Shown one piece after another: positions 1 to 10,300 of a DNA stretch of 64,000 bases. Every line of letters begins with the position of its first letter. The first letter of the stretch is position 1. The DNA lies in NCBI GenBank assembly GCA_024275415.1, contig JAJRZD010000059.1, positions 1 through 64,000 on the forward strand. Direction: 5' to 3'. The position numbers were made by a program, and so were the translations under genes. The notes below the pieces were generated by a model that did no database searches, was not told the DNA's origin, and saw nothing but the letters and a program-made list of their open reading frames with translations. Source of the DNA: an archaeon (GTDB lineage: Archaea; Asgardarchaeota; Thorarchaeia; Thorarchaeales; Thorarchaeaceae).

Positions 1-434
1 GATACATGAACGCATTCCGAGCGCTGCCTATAGCAGGGCTGAGTGAGAATGGAGTGTTCGCATGTCATGGTGGAGTGCCTGAGCATGTTCATTCGTTAGC
101 AGACTTGCAGATTGGAAATAGGTATGCAATCAACTTTGAGGACCCAATCATCATGCAAGTCGTATGGAACGACCCCGTGGAGAGCGATGTCGAGTTCAGA
201 GAGAACATAAGAGGTGCTGGTATTCGAACCTATGGAAAAAGAGCATTCGATAGGTTCATGGAGGACTTGGATCTTACGCTGATGATCAGAGCCCATCAAG
301 TGTTCCCAGAGGGGTATAAGATGTTCTTCGATGGAAAGCTTCTCAGTATCTTCAGCACAAAATACAACGGACGCGTAACACCAAAAGTCGCAAGAATAGG
401 AAAGAACCTCATCTATGAAACCATCCCCATTTGA
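1..434 (+). CDS. PPP-family serine/threonine protein phosphatase, 3' part
   Basis: This is the C-terminal part of a metallophosphatase of the PPP (PP1/PP2A-like) family, which removes phosphate from phosphoserine or phosphothreonine. The reading frame is open to the left edge, so the first in-window ATG at 6 is probably internal. Visible family motifs are LPIAGL followed by the metal-binding HGG (residues HGGVP), the RAHQ segment that supplies a metal-binding histidine, and FSTKYNG near the end, equivalent to the S-x-P-x-Y region of eukaryotic PP1. The GDxHG, GDxxDRG and GNHE motifs must lie upstream, outside the window. It is followed by 121 bp before the next operon, so it probably belongs to a different transcription unit. 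The family call is secure; the substrate is unknown. Confidence 0.85.
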   Translation, partial: YMNAFRALPIAGLSENGVFACHGGVPEHVHSLADLQIGNRYAINFEDPIIMQVVWNDPVESDVEFRENIRGAGIRTYGKRAFDRFMEDLDLTLMIRAHQVFPEGYKMFFDGKLLSIFSTKYNGRVTPKVARIGKNLIYETIPI

Positions 435-555
435 GCACTCCCGAAATTTAGTAGTACGGAATATCATATTGGACTAAATTCTTAAGGCGCACAGCAAGTT
501 CTCTCGAATAAACCAGAGGACTATTTGATTTGCTAAGAAAAAGGAGCCGATTCCA

Positions 556-1638
556 ATGGTCAAAGTCGCAGTAGTAAAGACCTCACCAAAGACAGTCTAT
601 GAAGATATTGCTCGTGTTTTGGACGCCGCGGAATACCAGAAATTCGTTTCAAAAGATGTGGCGACAACCATCAAGCTCAATCTCTCGTGGAGTAAATTCT
701 ATCCAGCCTGCTCGACGAACCCCTATGTCTTTGATGGGTTACTGCGAAAGATGATCGCAGATGGGTTCAGCAACCGACGCATTCAGGCAGTCGAGAATGA
801 AACTGTTGTGACGAATATATTTGCAGGCACTCATGGGAACAACTGGTACCCTGTCATCAAGAAGCACAAGATCAAGTTCCTTCCTCTCATCCATGCCAAC
901 TATGTGGATGTCAAACTCCCACGAGAAACTCTCGTCCTTGAAGACACGTTTGGCGAGGTCATCGCTCCCAAGGAGATATTCGGCACAAATATCATCCATC
1001 TTCCAACTTTCAAGACTCACGGCCACACCCAGATGACTGGTGCACTAAAGGATTCCTTTGGACTGTATCTTACAAAGAATAGACATCTTGCACATCTCAA
1101 GATCCATGAGGTACTCGTCGACCTACTATTGCTACAGCAAACTATCTCCCATTCCGAATTCGTTCTGACAGATGGAACGGTAATGGGTGACGGCGCAGGT
1201 CCAAGAACAATGATTCCAAAGATTGGAAACCTACTACTGGCTACTAACGATATGGTGGCTGCGGACACGGTCCAAACAAAAATCATGGGCTTGGATCAGA
1301 AGAAGGTACACAAACTACAGATAGCCAAGGAACTCGGACTTGGTGAGTCAAATCTGGACAACATCGAAATAGTAGGGGATTTCGAGTCTGCAGAGGATCT
1401 TCCCAATTTCCACATGAGTCCAGGGAAAAGCCCTGTGATTGCCTGGAATCGTGGGTTCCTGAAGTTCCCCGGAATGGAAACGTTGTTGTTCCGCTCTCCA
1501 CTGATGTGGCTCCCGACACAGCTCTCCGGATTGTACCACGATGGGTTTTGGCTCCCTCTGAAGGGGAAGAAATGGGTGAAGTGGTTCCTTGAGGAAACTG
1601 AATGGGGCGAACTCTGGAAGACCTACAGCAAGAACTAG
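556..1638 (+). CDS. DUF362 domain protein
   Basis: A 360-residue soluble protein that looks like the DUF362 family, which in many archaea and bacteria is found alone or fused to ferredoxin domains. The order of features fits: an N-terminal VKVAVVKT strand, a KLNLSW segment, the central FKTHGHTQMTGALKDSFG block and an LTDGTVMGDGAGP block. No cysteine clusters are seen, so this is the ferredoxin-less form. Its biochemical function is not known with confidence. The start ATG is preceded by AAAAAGGAG about 10 nt upstream. Its TAG stop directly abuts the ribosome-binding site of the prenyltransferase gene, so it is the first gene of a four-gene operon probably concerned with lipid-linked or polyprenyl-phosphate chemistry (inference from the neighbours). 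Confidence 0.75.
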   Translation: MVKVAVVKTSPKTVYEDIARVLDAAEYQKFVSKDVATTIKLNLSWSKFYPACSTNPYVFDGLLRKMIADGFSNRRIQAVENETVVTNIFAGTHGNNWYPVIKKHKIKFLPLIHANYVDVKLPRETLVLEDTFGEVIAPKEIFGTNIIHLPTFKTHGHTQMTGALKDSFGLYLTKNRHLAHLKIHEVLVDLLLLQQTISHSEFVLTDGTVMGDGAGPRTMIPKIGNLLLATNDMVAADTVQTKIMGLDQKKVHKLQIAKELGLGESNLDNIEIVGDFESAEDLPNFHMSPGKSPVIAWNRGFLKFPGMETLLFRSPLMWLPTQLSGLYHDGFWLPLKGKKWVKWFLEETEWGELWKTYSKN

Positions 1639-1647
1639 GTGATGCGA

Positions 1648-2607
1648 ATGAATATCAAAGACTACTTGAGAATCATGCGGCCACACCAGTGGTACAAGAA
1701 CTTCCTAATCTATCTTGCAATACTCTTTGTCGATGTGCGGGAACCACTGCCTGCCATCCTTAACTTTGTCAACTATATTCCCCTCACACTGGGATTTGCA
1801 GCATTTTGTATGGTTTCAAGTGCGGGTTACATTTTCAATGATGTGAAGGACATCGAAGAAGACGCAGCTCACCCAGAAAAGAAAAATCGTCCTTTACCTG
1901 CTGGAACGATCAGTAGAGAAACTGCTCTGGTATTCGGTGCGGTTCTCATAGTCGCAGGGCTGACGCTGTCCTATTTCCTGAATGGGATATTCTTCATCAT
2001 GGTCATCTTGTACATCCTCAACTCACAGGCCTACAATTATTACTTACGCAAGTACGCTGTTGTCGATGTTGTTACTATTGGAACAGGTTTTATCATTAGG
2101 GCCATATCAGGAACCTTTCTGGTCGCAGTGCCATTCACATCTTGGCTCATCCTTGGTGTATTCTTTGTGGCATTGGTGCTCGGCTTTGGAAAACGCAAGA
2201 ATGAACTCATGTTAATGGGAGAAGATGCTGCCCTTCACAAGCCGGTATTCAAGCAATACAACATGGCATTCTTGGATCAGGCGGTGGGGATGTCGGCGAC
2301 TTGGCTTGTGTTTTTCTACACGCTCTACGTCTACCAGAACTTCGGGCAGTATTTCGATACTCAACCTGTCCTACTCACAGTCCCGATTGTCGCCGGTGTG
2401 ACTTTGCGTTACATCTACCTGATATACATCGGACATCCAGTAGGTAGAAAGCCACACCTTGCCATCAAGGACAAGGGAATGGTCGCGGGAATCATCCTTT
2501 TCGGGCTCATCCTTGCCATCACTGTCCTTAGGATTGGCGACCAGACCATCTGGACAATCATCTTCAACTACTTTAGTGGATTGATTCCAGAGCCTCCGGT
2601 CATGTAG
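1648..2607 (+). CDS. UbiA-family prenyltransferase, decaprenyl-phosphate phosphoribosyltransferase-like
   Basis: An integral membrane prenyltransferase of the UbiA superfamily with about eight to nine hydrophobic helices. The N-terminal RPHQWYKN and the aspartate motif NDVKDIEED followed by HPEKKNRPL are typical of the branch that includes decaprenyl-phosphate 5-phosphoribosyltransferase (DPPR synthase), which moves phosphoribose from PRPP to a polyprenyl phosphate. The second conserved region DVVTIGTGFIIRAISG is also present. Three nested starts exist (GTG 1639, ATG 1642, ATG 1648); I chose 1648 because AGGTGAT at 1637-1643 is a near-perfect anti-SD match at proper spacing. It sits between DUF362 and a PHP-domain gene with almost no intergenic space. 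The DPPR-like assignment is a subfamily inference; the UbiA assignment is firm. Confidence 0.85.
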   Translation: MNIKDYLRIMRPHQWYKNFLIYLAILFVDVREPLPAILNFVNYIPLTLGFAAFCMVSSAGYIFNDVKDIEEDAAHPEKKNRPLPAGTISRETALVFGAVLIVAGLTLSYFLNGIFFIMVILYILNSQAYNYYLRKYAVVDVVTIGTGFIIRAISGTFLVAVPFTSWLILGVFFVALVLGFGKRKNELMLMGEDAALHKPVFKQYNMAFLDQAVGMSATWLVFFYTLYVYQNFGQYFDTQPVLLTVPIVAGVTLRYIYLIYIGHPVGRKPHLAIKDKGMVAGIILFGLILAITVLRIGDQTIWTIIFNYFSGLIPEPPVM

Positions 2608-2622
2608 GAGTGAGGGACATCA

Positions 2623-3297
2623 TTGAATCGCCGGCTTTCTGCATTTGACCTTCACACGCATACACTGCACTCTAAAGACGGGTTGAACGACCCGAAAGGT
2701 CTCTTCAAGTTGATGAAGAAGAAAAATCTTCGGGGACTGGCATTGACCGAGCATTGGAGAGCGTCCACGCTGAAGGTGATCGAGAAGGACGACCGGTTCA
2801 TATTACCCGCATGCGAGTTCAAGACGACAGACTATGGCGAGGTCATCGGGCTCTTCCTATCAGACCACATCGAAAACAGGACATTCGAGGAGGTAGCAGA
2901 TGATGTCCATGCACAGGGAGGACTGGTCGTACTCCCACATCCGTGCGACCCTCTGAGGAAGCACACAGCCATTCGAAAAGGTCTCCCAGAGAACCTAATG
3001 AGAAAGCATGTAGATTTGATTGAGGGAATTAATTCCCGTTGTATCATCAACCTGTTCAATACATGGGCTCAGAAGCTTGCAAAGAGACTCGAAAAACCTG
3101 TCACGGCAGGCAGTGACGGGCACTCGTTCCTAGAAGTTGGGAACGCTCGGACTTGGTTGCAGGACATCAGTTGTCCAGAGGACATCTACACGGCACTCAA
3201 GAAAGGGAGAACCCAGATAACTGGACACTGCTCGATATTCCTTTACCATATCCCGACAATGCTATGGCAAAGATTGAGGAAGATTGCTTATGAATGA
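2623..3297 (+). CDS. PHP-domain metal-dependent phosphoesterase
   Basis: A 224-residue protein of the PHP (polymerase and histidinol phosphatase) superfamily. Metal-ligand motifs are in the expected order: HTHTLHSKDG near residues 11-20, ALTEH around 40, a CEF strand, VLPHPCD in the middle and GSDGHS near 165. Such enzymes hydrolyse phosphate esters using two or three metal ions; the substrate is not evident. The start is TTG at 2623 with GGAGTGAGG just upstream. The 3' end overlaps the ATG of the following UPF0104 gene by eight bases, indicating translational coupling. Being third in an operon with a DPPR-synthase-like enzyme, it could remove the phosphate from a phosphoribosyl-polyprenyl product, but this is inference only. 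Confidence 0.8.
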   Translation: MNRRLSAFDLHTHTLHSKDGLNDPKGLFKLMKKKNLRGLALTEHWRASTLKVIEKDDRFILPACEFKTTDYGEVIGLFLSDHIENRTFEEVADDVHAQGGLVVLPHPCDPLRKHTAIRKGLPENLMRKHVDLIEGINSRCIINLFNTWAQKLAKRLEKPVTAGSDGHSFLEVGNARTWLQDISCPEDIYTALKKGRTQITGHCSIFLYHIPTMLWQRLRKIAYE

Positions 3298-4321
3298 AAT
3301 AGATATAGAACAAGGAACCAAAAGTAGGTCTTTCATCAGTTTTGGTAAACTATTTGCGCTCATCATAGTAGGTATGGTCATCTATCTGTTGATGATGTAC
3401 CTTTCCAAATGGGAAGAAGTCGTTGGCATCATTGTAAACATGGAGTGGTACTGGATCATCCCCACCATGATGATGCTAAGTTTCCTGAACTATGTCATTC
3501 GGTATTTCAAGTGGAACTACTACCTAAAACGGATAGATGTCCACTTCTCCCATGCCGATAGCTTCAGCATCTTCCTTGCGGGTTTCACGCTGACGGTCAG
3601 CCCAGGCAAGATTGGCGAAGCAATCAAGGGATACTTCTGCAGGGACGTGGATGGGACACCAGTGGCCAAGACGATTCCTGTCGTAGTTTCAGAACGAGTG
3701 ACTGACCTGCTTGCCATGGTGTTTCTTGCAGCTTTCACGTTTCTATTCATTTTCACAGAGGGCAACCAGCTTCTGTTTGTTGTTGCGTTAGGAGGCGCCG
3801 TGGTCGTGGGCGCGTTCGTCCTGACCAATAAGACATTCTACAACAAGATTCTCAAACGGATGACCTCATTTGGCCCGCTGAAGCAGTTTCAGGACAGTTG
3901 CGATGTGATCGAAGACACTATGGTTCGCACACTCTCGCCCAAACCCATGATGGTCGGCGTGCTGATAAGCATCCCCGGCTGGTTCATGGAATGCATAGAA
4001 CTGTGGCTCCTTCTCTCAGTCCTCTCTGGAGCTGGTCTGCCATCACTCTCTGCTGCATCATTATTCATCCTTATCCAAGCGACCTTTGTCCATGCCAGCG
4101 CCTCTGCAATCGGGGCTGTCGCATTCTTCGCCCCCGGAGGACTTGGAGCATACGAGATATATGCTCCAGCAGTATTGACCTCGCTCGGTTTCATAGTGGC
4201 AGTGGCGACAGCAAGCACTATCTTGATCAGATTTGTCACTCTGTGGTTCAGCGTCGTCGTTGGGTTTGTGGCACTGGGCATTGTCACCTATCGGAACCGA
4301 AAACGGCATTGTGAAACTTGA
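3290..4321 (+). CDS. UPF0104 / lysylphosphatidylglycerol-synthase-type membrane protein (flippase-like)
   Basis: A polytopic membrane protein with about eight predicted helices. The signature PGKIGEAIKGYFCRD, followed later by a glycine-rich APGGLGAYE segment, matches the UPF0104/AglD-like family (the membrane domain of LPG synthetases without the catalytic domain). Members are implicated in handling polyprenyl-linked sugars or lipids at the membrane. ATG 3290 is preferred over TTG 3284 because GAGGAAG lies about 7 nt upstream and the ATGAATGA overlap with the PHP gene couples translation. It is the last gene of the operon and is followed by a strong hairpin at 4361-4387. The specific transported substrate is unknown. 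Confidence 0.8.
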   Translation: MNEIDIEQGTKSRSFISFGKLFALIIVGMVIYLLMMYLSKWEEVVGIIVNMEWYWIIPTMMMLSFLNYVIRYFKWNYYLKRIDVHFSHADSFSIFLAGFTLTVSPGKIGEAIKGYFCRDVDGTPVAKTIPVVVSERVTDLLAMVFLAAFTFLFIFTEGNQLLFVVALGGAVVVGAFVLTNKTFYNKILKRMTSFGPLKQFQDSCDVIEDTMVRTLSPKPMMVGVLISIPGWFMECIELWLLLSVLSGAGLPSLSAASLFILIQATFVHASASAIGAVAFFAPGGLGAYEIYAPAVLTSLGFIVAVATASTILIRFVTLWFSVVVGFVALGIVTYRNRKRHCET

Positions 4322-4360
4322 TCAATGGAAAAGTCATTTCCTAGCGTGTCCAGAAAAATG

Positions 4361-4387
4361 TAGAGTGGGGGAGGAACCCCCATTCTA
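4361..4387. terminator. hairpin between convergent genes
   Basis: A stem formed by TGGGGG (4366-4371) and CCCCCA (4377-4382) with an AGGAA loop; pairing extends outward through AGAG/TTCT with one G-U pair to about 11 bp. It lies between the convergent ends of the UPF0104 gene and the giant surface protein, so it could end transcription or stabilise 3' ends on both strands. Confidence 0.6.
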
Positions 4388-4397
4388 TCTGTACTAA

Positions 4398-7300
4398 TCA
4401 CTCCATCTTGATCCCAAGACTGTTAAGCAAAGCCTCAAGGTCAGCCTTGGACAGAGTCTTTGCTTCCTCAAGGATGACCTCGATCTCGGCAGGTGCCAGT
4501 CCCTTCGCGAGGAGCTTCTGCCTTATCTCCTCAACCTCTTCAGGACGGGACTCGAGTGCAGCTGTTTCAACTGGCTTCTCGGGCTCTCTTTCCCTTGCAA
4601 GCGTGTCAGCCCTGCGGGCTTCCTCCTGAGCAATGACTTCCCTGATAAAGCCGGGTCTCTCGCTTGCCTTCATCTTGGCAAGGTCAGCTCTGAACGCTTC
4701 GATCTCAACAGCACCCAGTCCTGTAATCTCAGCAAGACGATCAAGAAGCTCGTTCACTTCTGGGACATGAGCTTGAATGGTTTCACCCACAACGTCATCC
4801 GGTTCCTTCACAAGTCCTATGGGTTTGAGTTCGTCTTGGATTATGGAAAGGAGCGTCATCTGGCGAGTCGGGGCACGGGCGGGCCTTGGCACCTTTCCTT
4901 TCTTCAGCTCCTTAATCATCCGGTTCAGTGCGCGTATCTGAACAGGGATGCTCCAGACACGCACGTAGTAGTACATCAGCACGGCTCCAATGATGAGTAG
5001 CGAGCCGATACCATAAGTGGCATTCTGGACAAGCACCTGTTCTGGCGTAGGATTGGAATCAATCTGAAGGTCAATTGCCGCTGCTGCATAGTCGCCTCTC
5101 GAGAACTGTATGGTCAGGTCATAGATGCCACCCTGCTCCACGACAAAGTACAGCACATAAGTTCCACCGTATTCGTCTATAGTGCGAATGAAGGATGGAT
5201 AATAGATGACCGCATCTGGATTGTCTGCTGTCACAGTATATGTGATGGTTGCATCGGGAATCGTTCTACCGTGGTCAATATCGAGATATGATATCGTCAG
5301 TTCGATGGTCTGACCAGGTAGTGTTTGAATAAGAGAGGAATCGTGGCTGATAAGGACAAGATCCGTGTCTACCTGTCTCACAGTGACAATGATCTGATAT
5401 GGTGAGATTTGGTATAGAGGTTTGATGAACGAGAGGTCAATTGTATATTCACCTATGTCCAAATCTCCAGGAATCTCAAGGATGTAGCTACCATTCTCCG
5501 CTATATCAAGAACCACCTGCTCAAGCCCAACCCAGTTCGCAATACCTGACGCATCACTGACGAACTCAGATACGATAGTGTTGTTCAGGTTATAATAGAA
5601 TACCAACGAGTCGTTTACAGGGATGGATATATATCGAGGCCCTTGAACGACAACTGGGAATGCATTGAGGTCAAGTCGTACCTTAAGATATGCCGTATCG
5701 TAGTTCTGCAAGATGAAGCGTACCTCTACATCATACCTCTTCGGTGTAGTCACATTCAAGTTCACGGCAACCGAGTACGTGCCATTTCCATAATCAGTGA
5801 CTTCTCCTGATCCGCCATCCCAAGAAGCCCGAACATCTGCCCCTGAGAGGGGAACATCGTGAAGTGAGTCGTTCAGTGAGAAGACATATACTACTGTATC
5901 ACCAAAGTAGCCGGCCTTGGAGCTAAGGTCAACCTCTACTGTTGTTGGAATTGGTTGGATGTTCACAAGGAACCGCACAATCTTTGTTTCATAGTACTCC
6001 TTTGAAAATGTAATCTTGAGGTAGATTGATTGTGCTGGCAACGAGGAGGTGTCGATTGTTGCTACGTAAGAGCCATTAGGCAACTCAGTTAACGAACCTG
6101 TTATATTTGCGAGGGCATATGTGACATTTGCACCTCTAATCAGACCACCGCCGAGATTGTCAGTCAGCGTCAATAAAAGATCTAGGTCTTCACCGTAATA
6201 GCTAAAAATGCTCGTAGCCAAATTGGGAAGATTCAATGAAATGGGAATAGGGTCGACTATAACCACAACAACCAAGTCTAGGAAATCATAGTTATTGTGG
6301 AATGCAGACACCTGCAACTCGTATTGTCCTATAGCAAAGCCTACAGTGTCAATATTGCTGACATAATAACCGGGGGTTCCATTCGTGACCATGCTGTAAA
6401 TTGTATTATTCCACTCTGCGGTAATGACAGCGTCGGTTATCGGTTGGTTCCTGTTTGTATCGTTGAGATAGACCCAAATCTGTCGGGTCGTATTTGTAAT
6501 GATGTTTATGAACGTCTGCTCTGGGATCACGTAGCCGATAGCCTTGGAAATGATGAAGGTCATCGTTGTCTGCTTTGGTTGATAGAACTCCTTTGTGATA
6601 GTAATTTGCGGCTGAGACACTCCGAAGTCATTGTCGGTCGTGTCAACAACCGTAACATATGTCCAATTGAGTAGGTCGCTGAACACATAGATACTCCCAT
6701 TCCAATATAGTGTGGCATTCATCCCTGGTATGTAAGTCCCATACAACGGGTCTTTGACATCTATCTTGATTGTCAACTGGTCGCCCCAATCCGCATAGAC
6801 TGTTGTGCTGGCAAGGATGATCTCAGCCGATGCGTCCCCAGGCGTTACACTGACGGTTATGTTGGCAATCACATAGAAGGCCAGTTCTGCTTGGATAGTG
6901 AACACGTATTCCTGTGCTAGTAGTCCAGTTGTGTTTATTGTAATCCTATAAGCTCCAGAACCCAGGTCTTGGATTATTGCATCTGTCGAATATAGAGTTA
7001 CCCAGTCAGTGGTTATCGCAGCTCCTGAGATAGGAGAGCCATCCTGAGTGGTCGTAAAGGTCAGATTGACTAGGATAGGTTGCCCAACAGGTTGCGATGC
7101 TACGGAGGGAACCTCTGCGATAAGAATTGTCGGGATGAGGATAATCTTCGCTGGTATCTGGCTTGCCGAACGTGCACTGTAGAATGGAGACCCAGATATT
7201 GACACGCTGACATTGAAATATATGGTGCCGGTGTTACCGAACTGCGCTGTCGGGACTATGATTTCGTATAACCCCGAACCAAGGTCAGTGATGTAGTGAG

Positions 7301-10300
7301 TCGGGCTTGTCATATTCAAGAATGAAACGGTCACTATTGCCCCTTGGATTCCGCTGTCTGTCAGGAAATCAATGTACTCGAAGTTGATTGTGATGTTCTC
7401 ATAGTATGGAGTGTCCGCTACGAGCGGAAACAGTATCTGTGTGGGTCTCTCAGTAGTCGTGACTGATGTTGATATGCTCCGAGGTGCATAGTATGGTACT
7501 CCTGCACTTGCATCAATAGTCATCTGAATTGGATGACCTGTTACCAATGCACTTGGATTCAGGATTGTCGAGTTGAACGAGATAGTATAGATACCGCCCG
7601 ATTCTGTGAGTGTGTAATCTGTACTTACGATGACAGTCATCCCTGCGCCATGGGTTAATGTGATCTCGGCCTTGGTGATTGAGATGCTTATGCCAGTCAG
7701 GAAATCGGTATAACGGAACTTGAACACGACCAGCTCCAGGAAGGGGACTTCGCCAGGAGTTTGTGTGATGAGTATCTGGGTTGTTCTCTGGGTGACTCGC
7801 GAGTTCACGTTGGCACTGGCAAGGGCATAGAACGGAGAGCCGCTCCTTGAGATGTTGACCTGCAAGACGAACACACCCACGCTCCCAAGAGCGGTGCTAT
7901 CGATTTCGATGAGATACTCTCCAGTCCCAAGATCAGACACCCAATAGTTGGTGTTGATTAGCAGGGAAGATGAAGAGTTAGAACAGTAAACAACTACAGA
8001 GCCTCCAGATATTGGAGTGCTCGTCGAATCATCAAGATAGGTCACGATGAATGAAACGTTGTTCAGATATGGTGTAGGATCAGGGGTTTCATAGCCCAGC
8101 TGGGTTATCCGCTCAATGATAGTGAGTTCAAAGATTTCGATAGCATCCGAGGCAAAGTTGGATCCATCATAGATTATGGTCGCGTTGATGTAAAACAGCC
8201 CAGCGCTTGCAAAATAGGTGGTATTGATCTCTGCAAGATAATGTCCTCCACCTAGTGATGTGATGGTATACGCTGCTAATGAAAGGTTGAAACTAAGTAT
8301 GCCGGTCATGCCACTAGATGTCCCTGACACCAAATCTGTGTACACGAATTCGATGGTCACATTTTGACCCCATTGCGGAGCTGCAAATGAGAGATGTGTG
8401 AGCTGGGTAGACCGATACGTGACTGTCACCGAGAAGTCTTGAAAAGCCTCTTCATAGAACGGTTCACCAATCCATGTGATGTTAAGGGTCAAACTGCTCG
8501 TGCCAACGCCTAACGCAGAGGTGTCAATCCTCATGGTGAATACCATTGTCACACTGTCATACAACAGAGTAAATGGCACACCACCACCGACGATGCTGAT
8601 GTACAGATTGCTTGAGTTAGAAATCTTCTCCGACGTAAGGGAGTTTACATAGCTGAATGAGAAATCAGCAAGTTCGCCATAAGGTGTAGATCCAATTGGG
8701 GTGTAATCCACATAGGTTGGAATCCCAAGAACCACAAGTGTAACGGTGATGGTCTGATTTTCATAAAGGGGATTGATTGCCTTTCTCCAAAGGAAATCGA
8801 TTTGGAACTTGAAAGTTCTTGCAGCACCAAATAACGAGGCGTTCAGCTCAAAACTGTAGGTGCCACTTGTGTCTATCTCCGCTATCACAAAGTCTGCTTG
8901 AGTCACACTGTGTCCTGTAGTAATCGGAATAACAGAAATCAGCACATTGTTTGTGGAGTTCGATATCCTTGTGGCATTCACCACATCATAATAGACGAGG
9001 GTGAACGTGAAGTTGTCGAGATAGTTTGTTGCAGTCGGAGCTATCTCCAGATAGAGATCGGTTTCCGTTCCCAAAAGCCTGACCCTAGTATCCAGCACCT
9101 GTGAGTAGTAAGTCTGTCCACCCGTCCAAGAAGCTGTGATTGTCAGATTCTTCCATCCTATAGACGACCATTGTGAGCTCGATATAGTGATATTATAGTG
9201 TCCATCGCCCAGAGCTGAAACAGACGAGATGAAGGCTAGAGATGTTACATCAGGGGATGTGATATCAAAATCGACAAAGCCAGACCCATTCGTGATTCCT
9301 TGAAGCAAGTCTGTGTCTTGATAGAACACAAGAACCACAATGTCCTGCCCAATGGGGGTCTGCTCGATGGGAGAGTCGAGGACGAACTGGGTATTGTGTC
9401 TGCGAATCTCGACTCCTATTGAGAATGTGTGATTCTGGTAGTCCTTTCGAGTCACATTGAAGACCACATTGTAGAGGTTGCTTGGTGTGGTCAATGGGTC
9501 ATCGATCTCTGTGAATATCGTGACGTTGTACACGCCCGGGCTTGTTTCGACGACAGTGTAGTTTTGCTCACCCGTTGTGTGGAACGATGTCCAGTTGCTT
9601 GTGATTGCTGATGCCATCCCTGTGATGGGTTGGTCATTATCAGTGTCATACCATGTAATGGTAAACGAAGCAGACTCGCCAACTGGGATTGATAGTTGAT
9701 TTGCTGAATAGCTGACTGTGTTATAGACCTCACGGATTTCTACAAACATCAGCATACTTCGGGGTTCTACAAATGATGCACTTGCTGAGATCAAAACGGG
9801 ATAACTACCGAAAACTATCCCAGAAGTAGTAAGAACAATTTGGTACTGACCTGAACCAATCTCTGTAACCGTGTAGGAATTTGTCCAATTCGTCTGTATC
9901 GAGGCACCAAGAATTCCTGTCCCGTTGACATTCTTGAATTCCACAATGAACGTCTGGTCATTGCCGATAGGACCCTGAATCCCAGGATAATCAGGAGATG
10001 TCAGTTCAGCATTATAATTGACATTCACTGTCAGAACCGCATTCGCAGTATCAAAATTATTTGCAGTCCATGTTAGGTCGATTGTGTATTGACCCTTACC
10101 AGGGAGTAGCGAGGTATCAAGAACTTTGGTATACTGTCCATTACCACTATCATCGAAGGTATCGCTTCCCAAGACCCAGTTCATCGAGAGTGTACCTCCG
10201 GGAACGACCACCTGACTGTCTGTATCGTTGGCAGTGATGATGATCAGCAAGAGGTCACCATAAGTCACGTTCGTCTTCCAAGTACCTACTGCATCATCCG

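Noticed and set aside
6297-6674. Long open frames on the plus strand inside the giant surface genes (for example 6297-6674, 10875-11363 and 16505-16921)
   Set aside because: They run antisense to well-supported genes, have no SD or family motif and have the composition of shadow frames.
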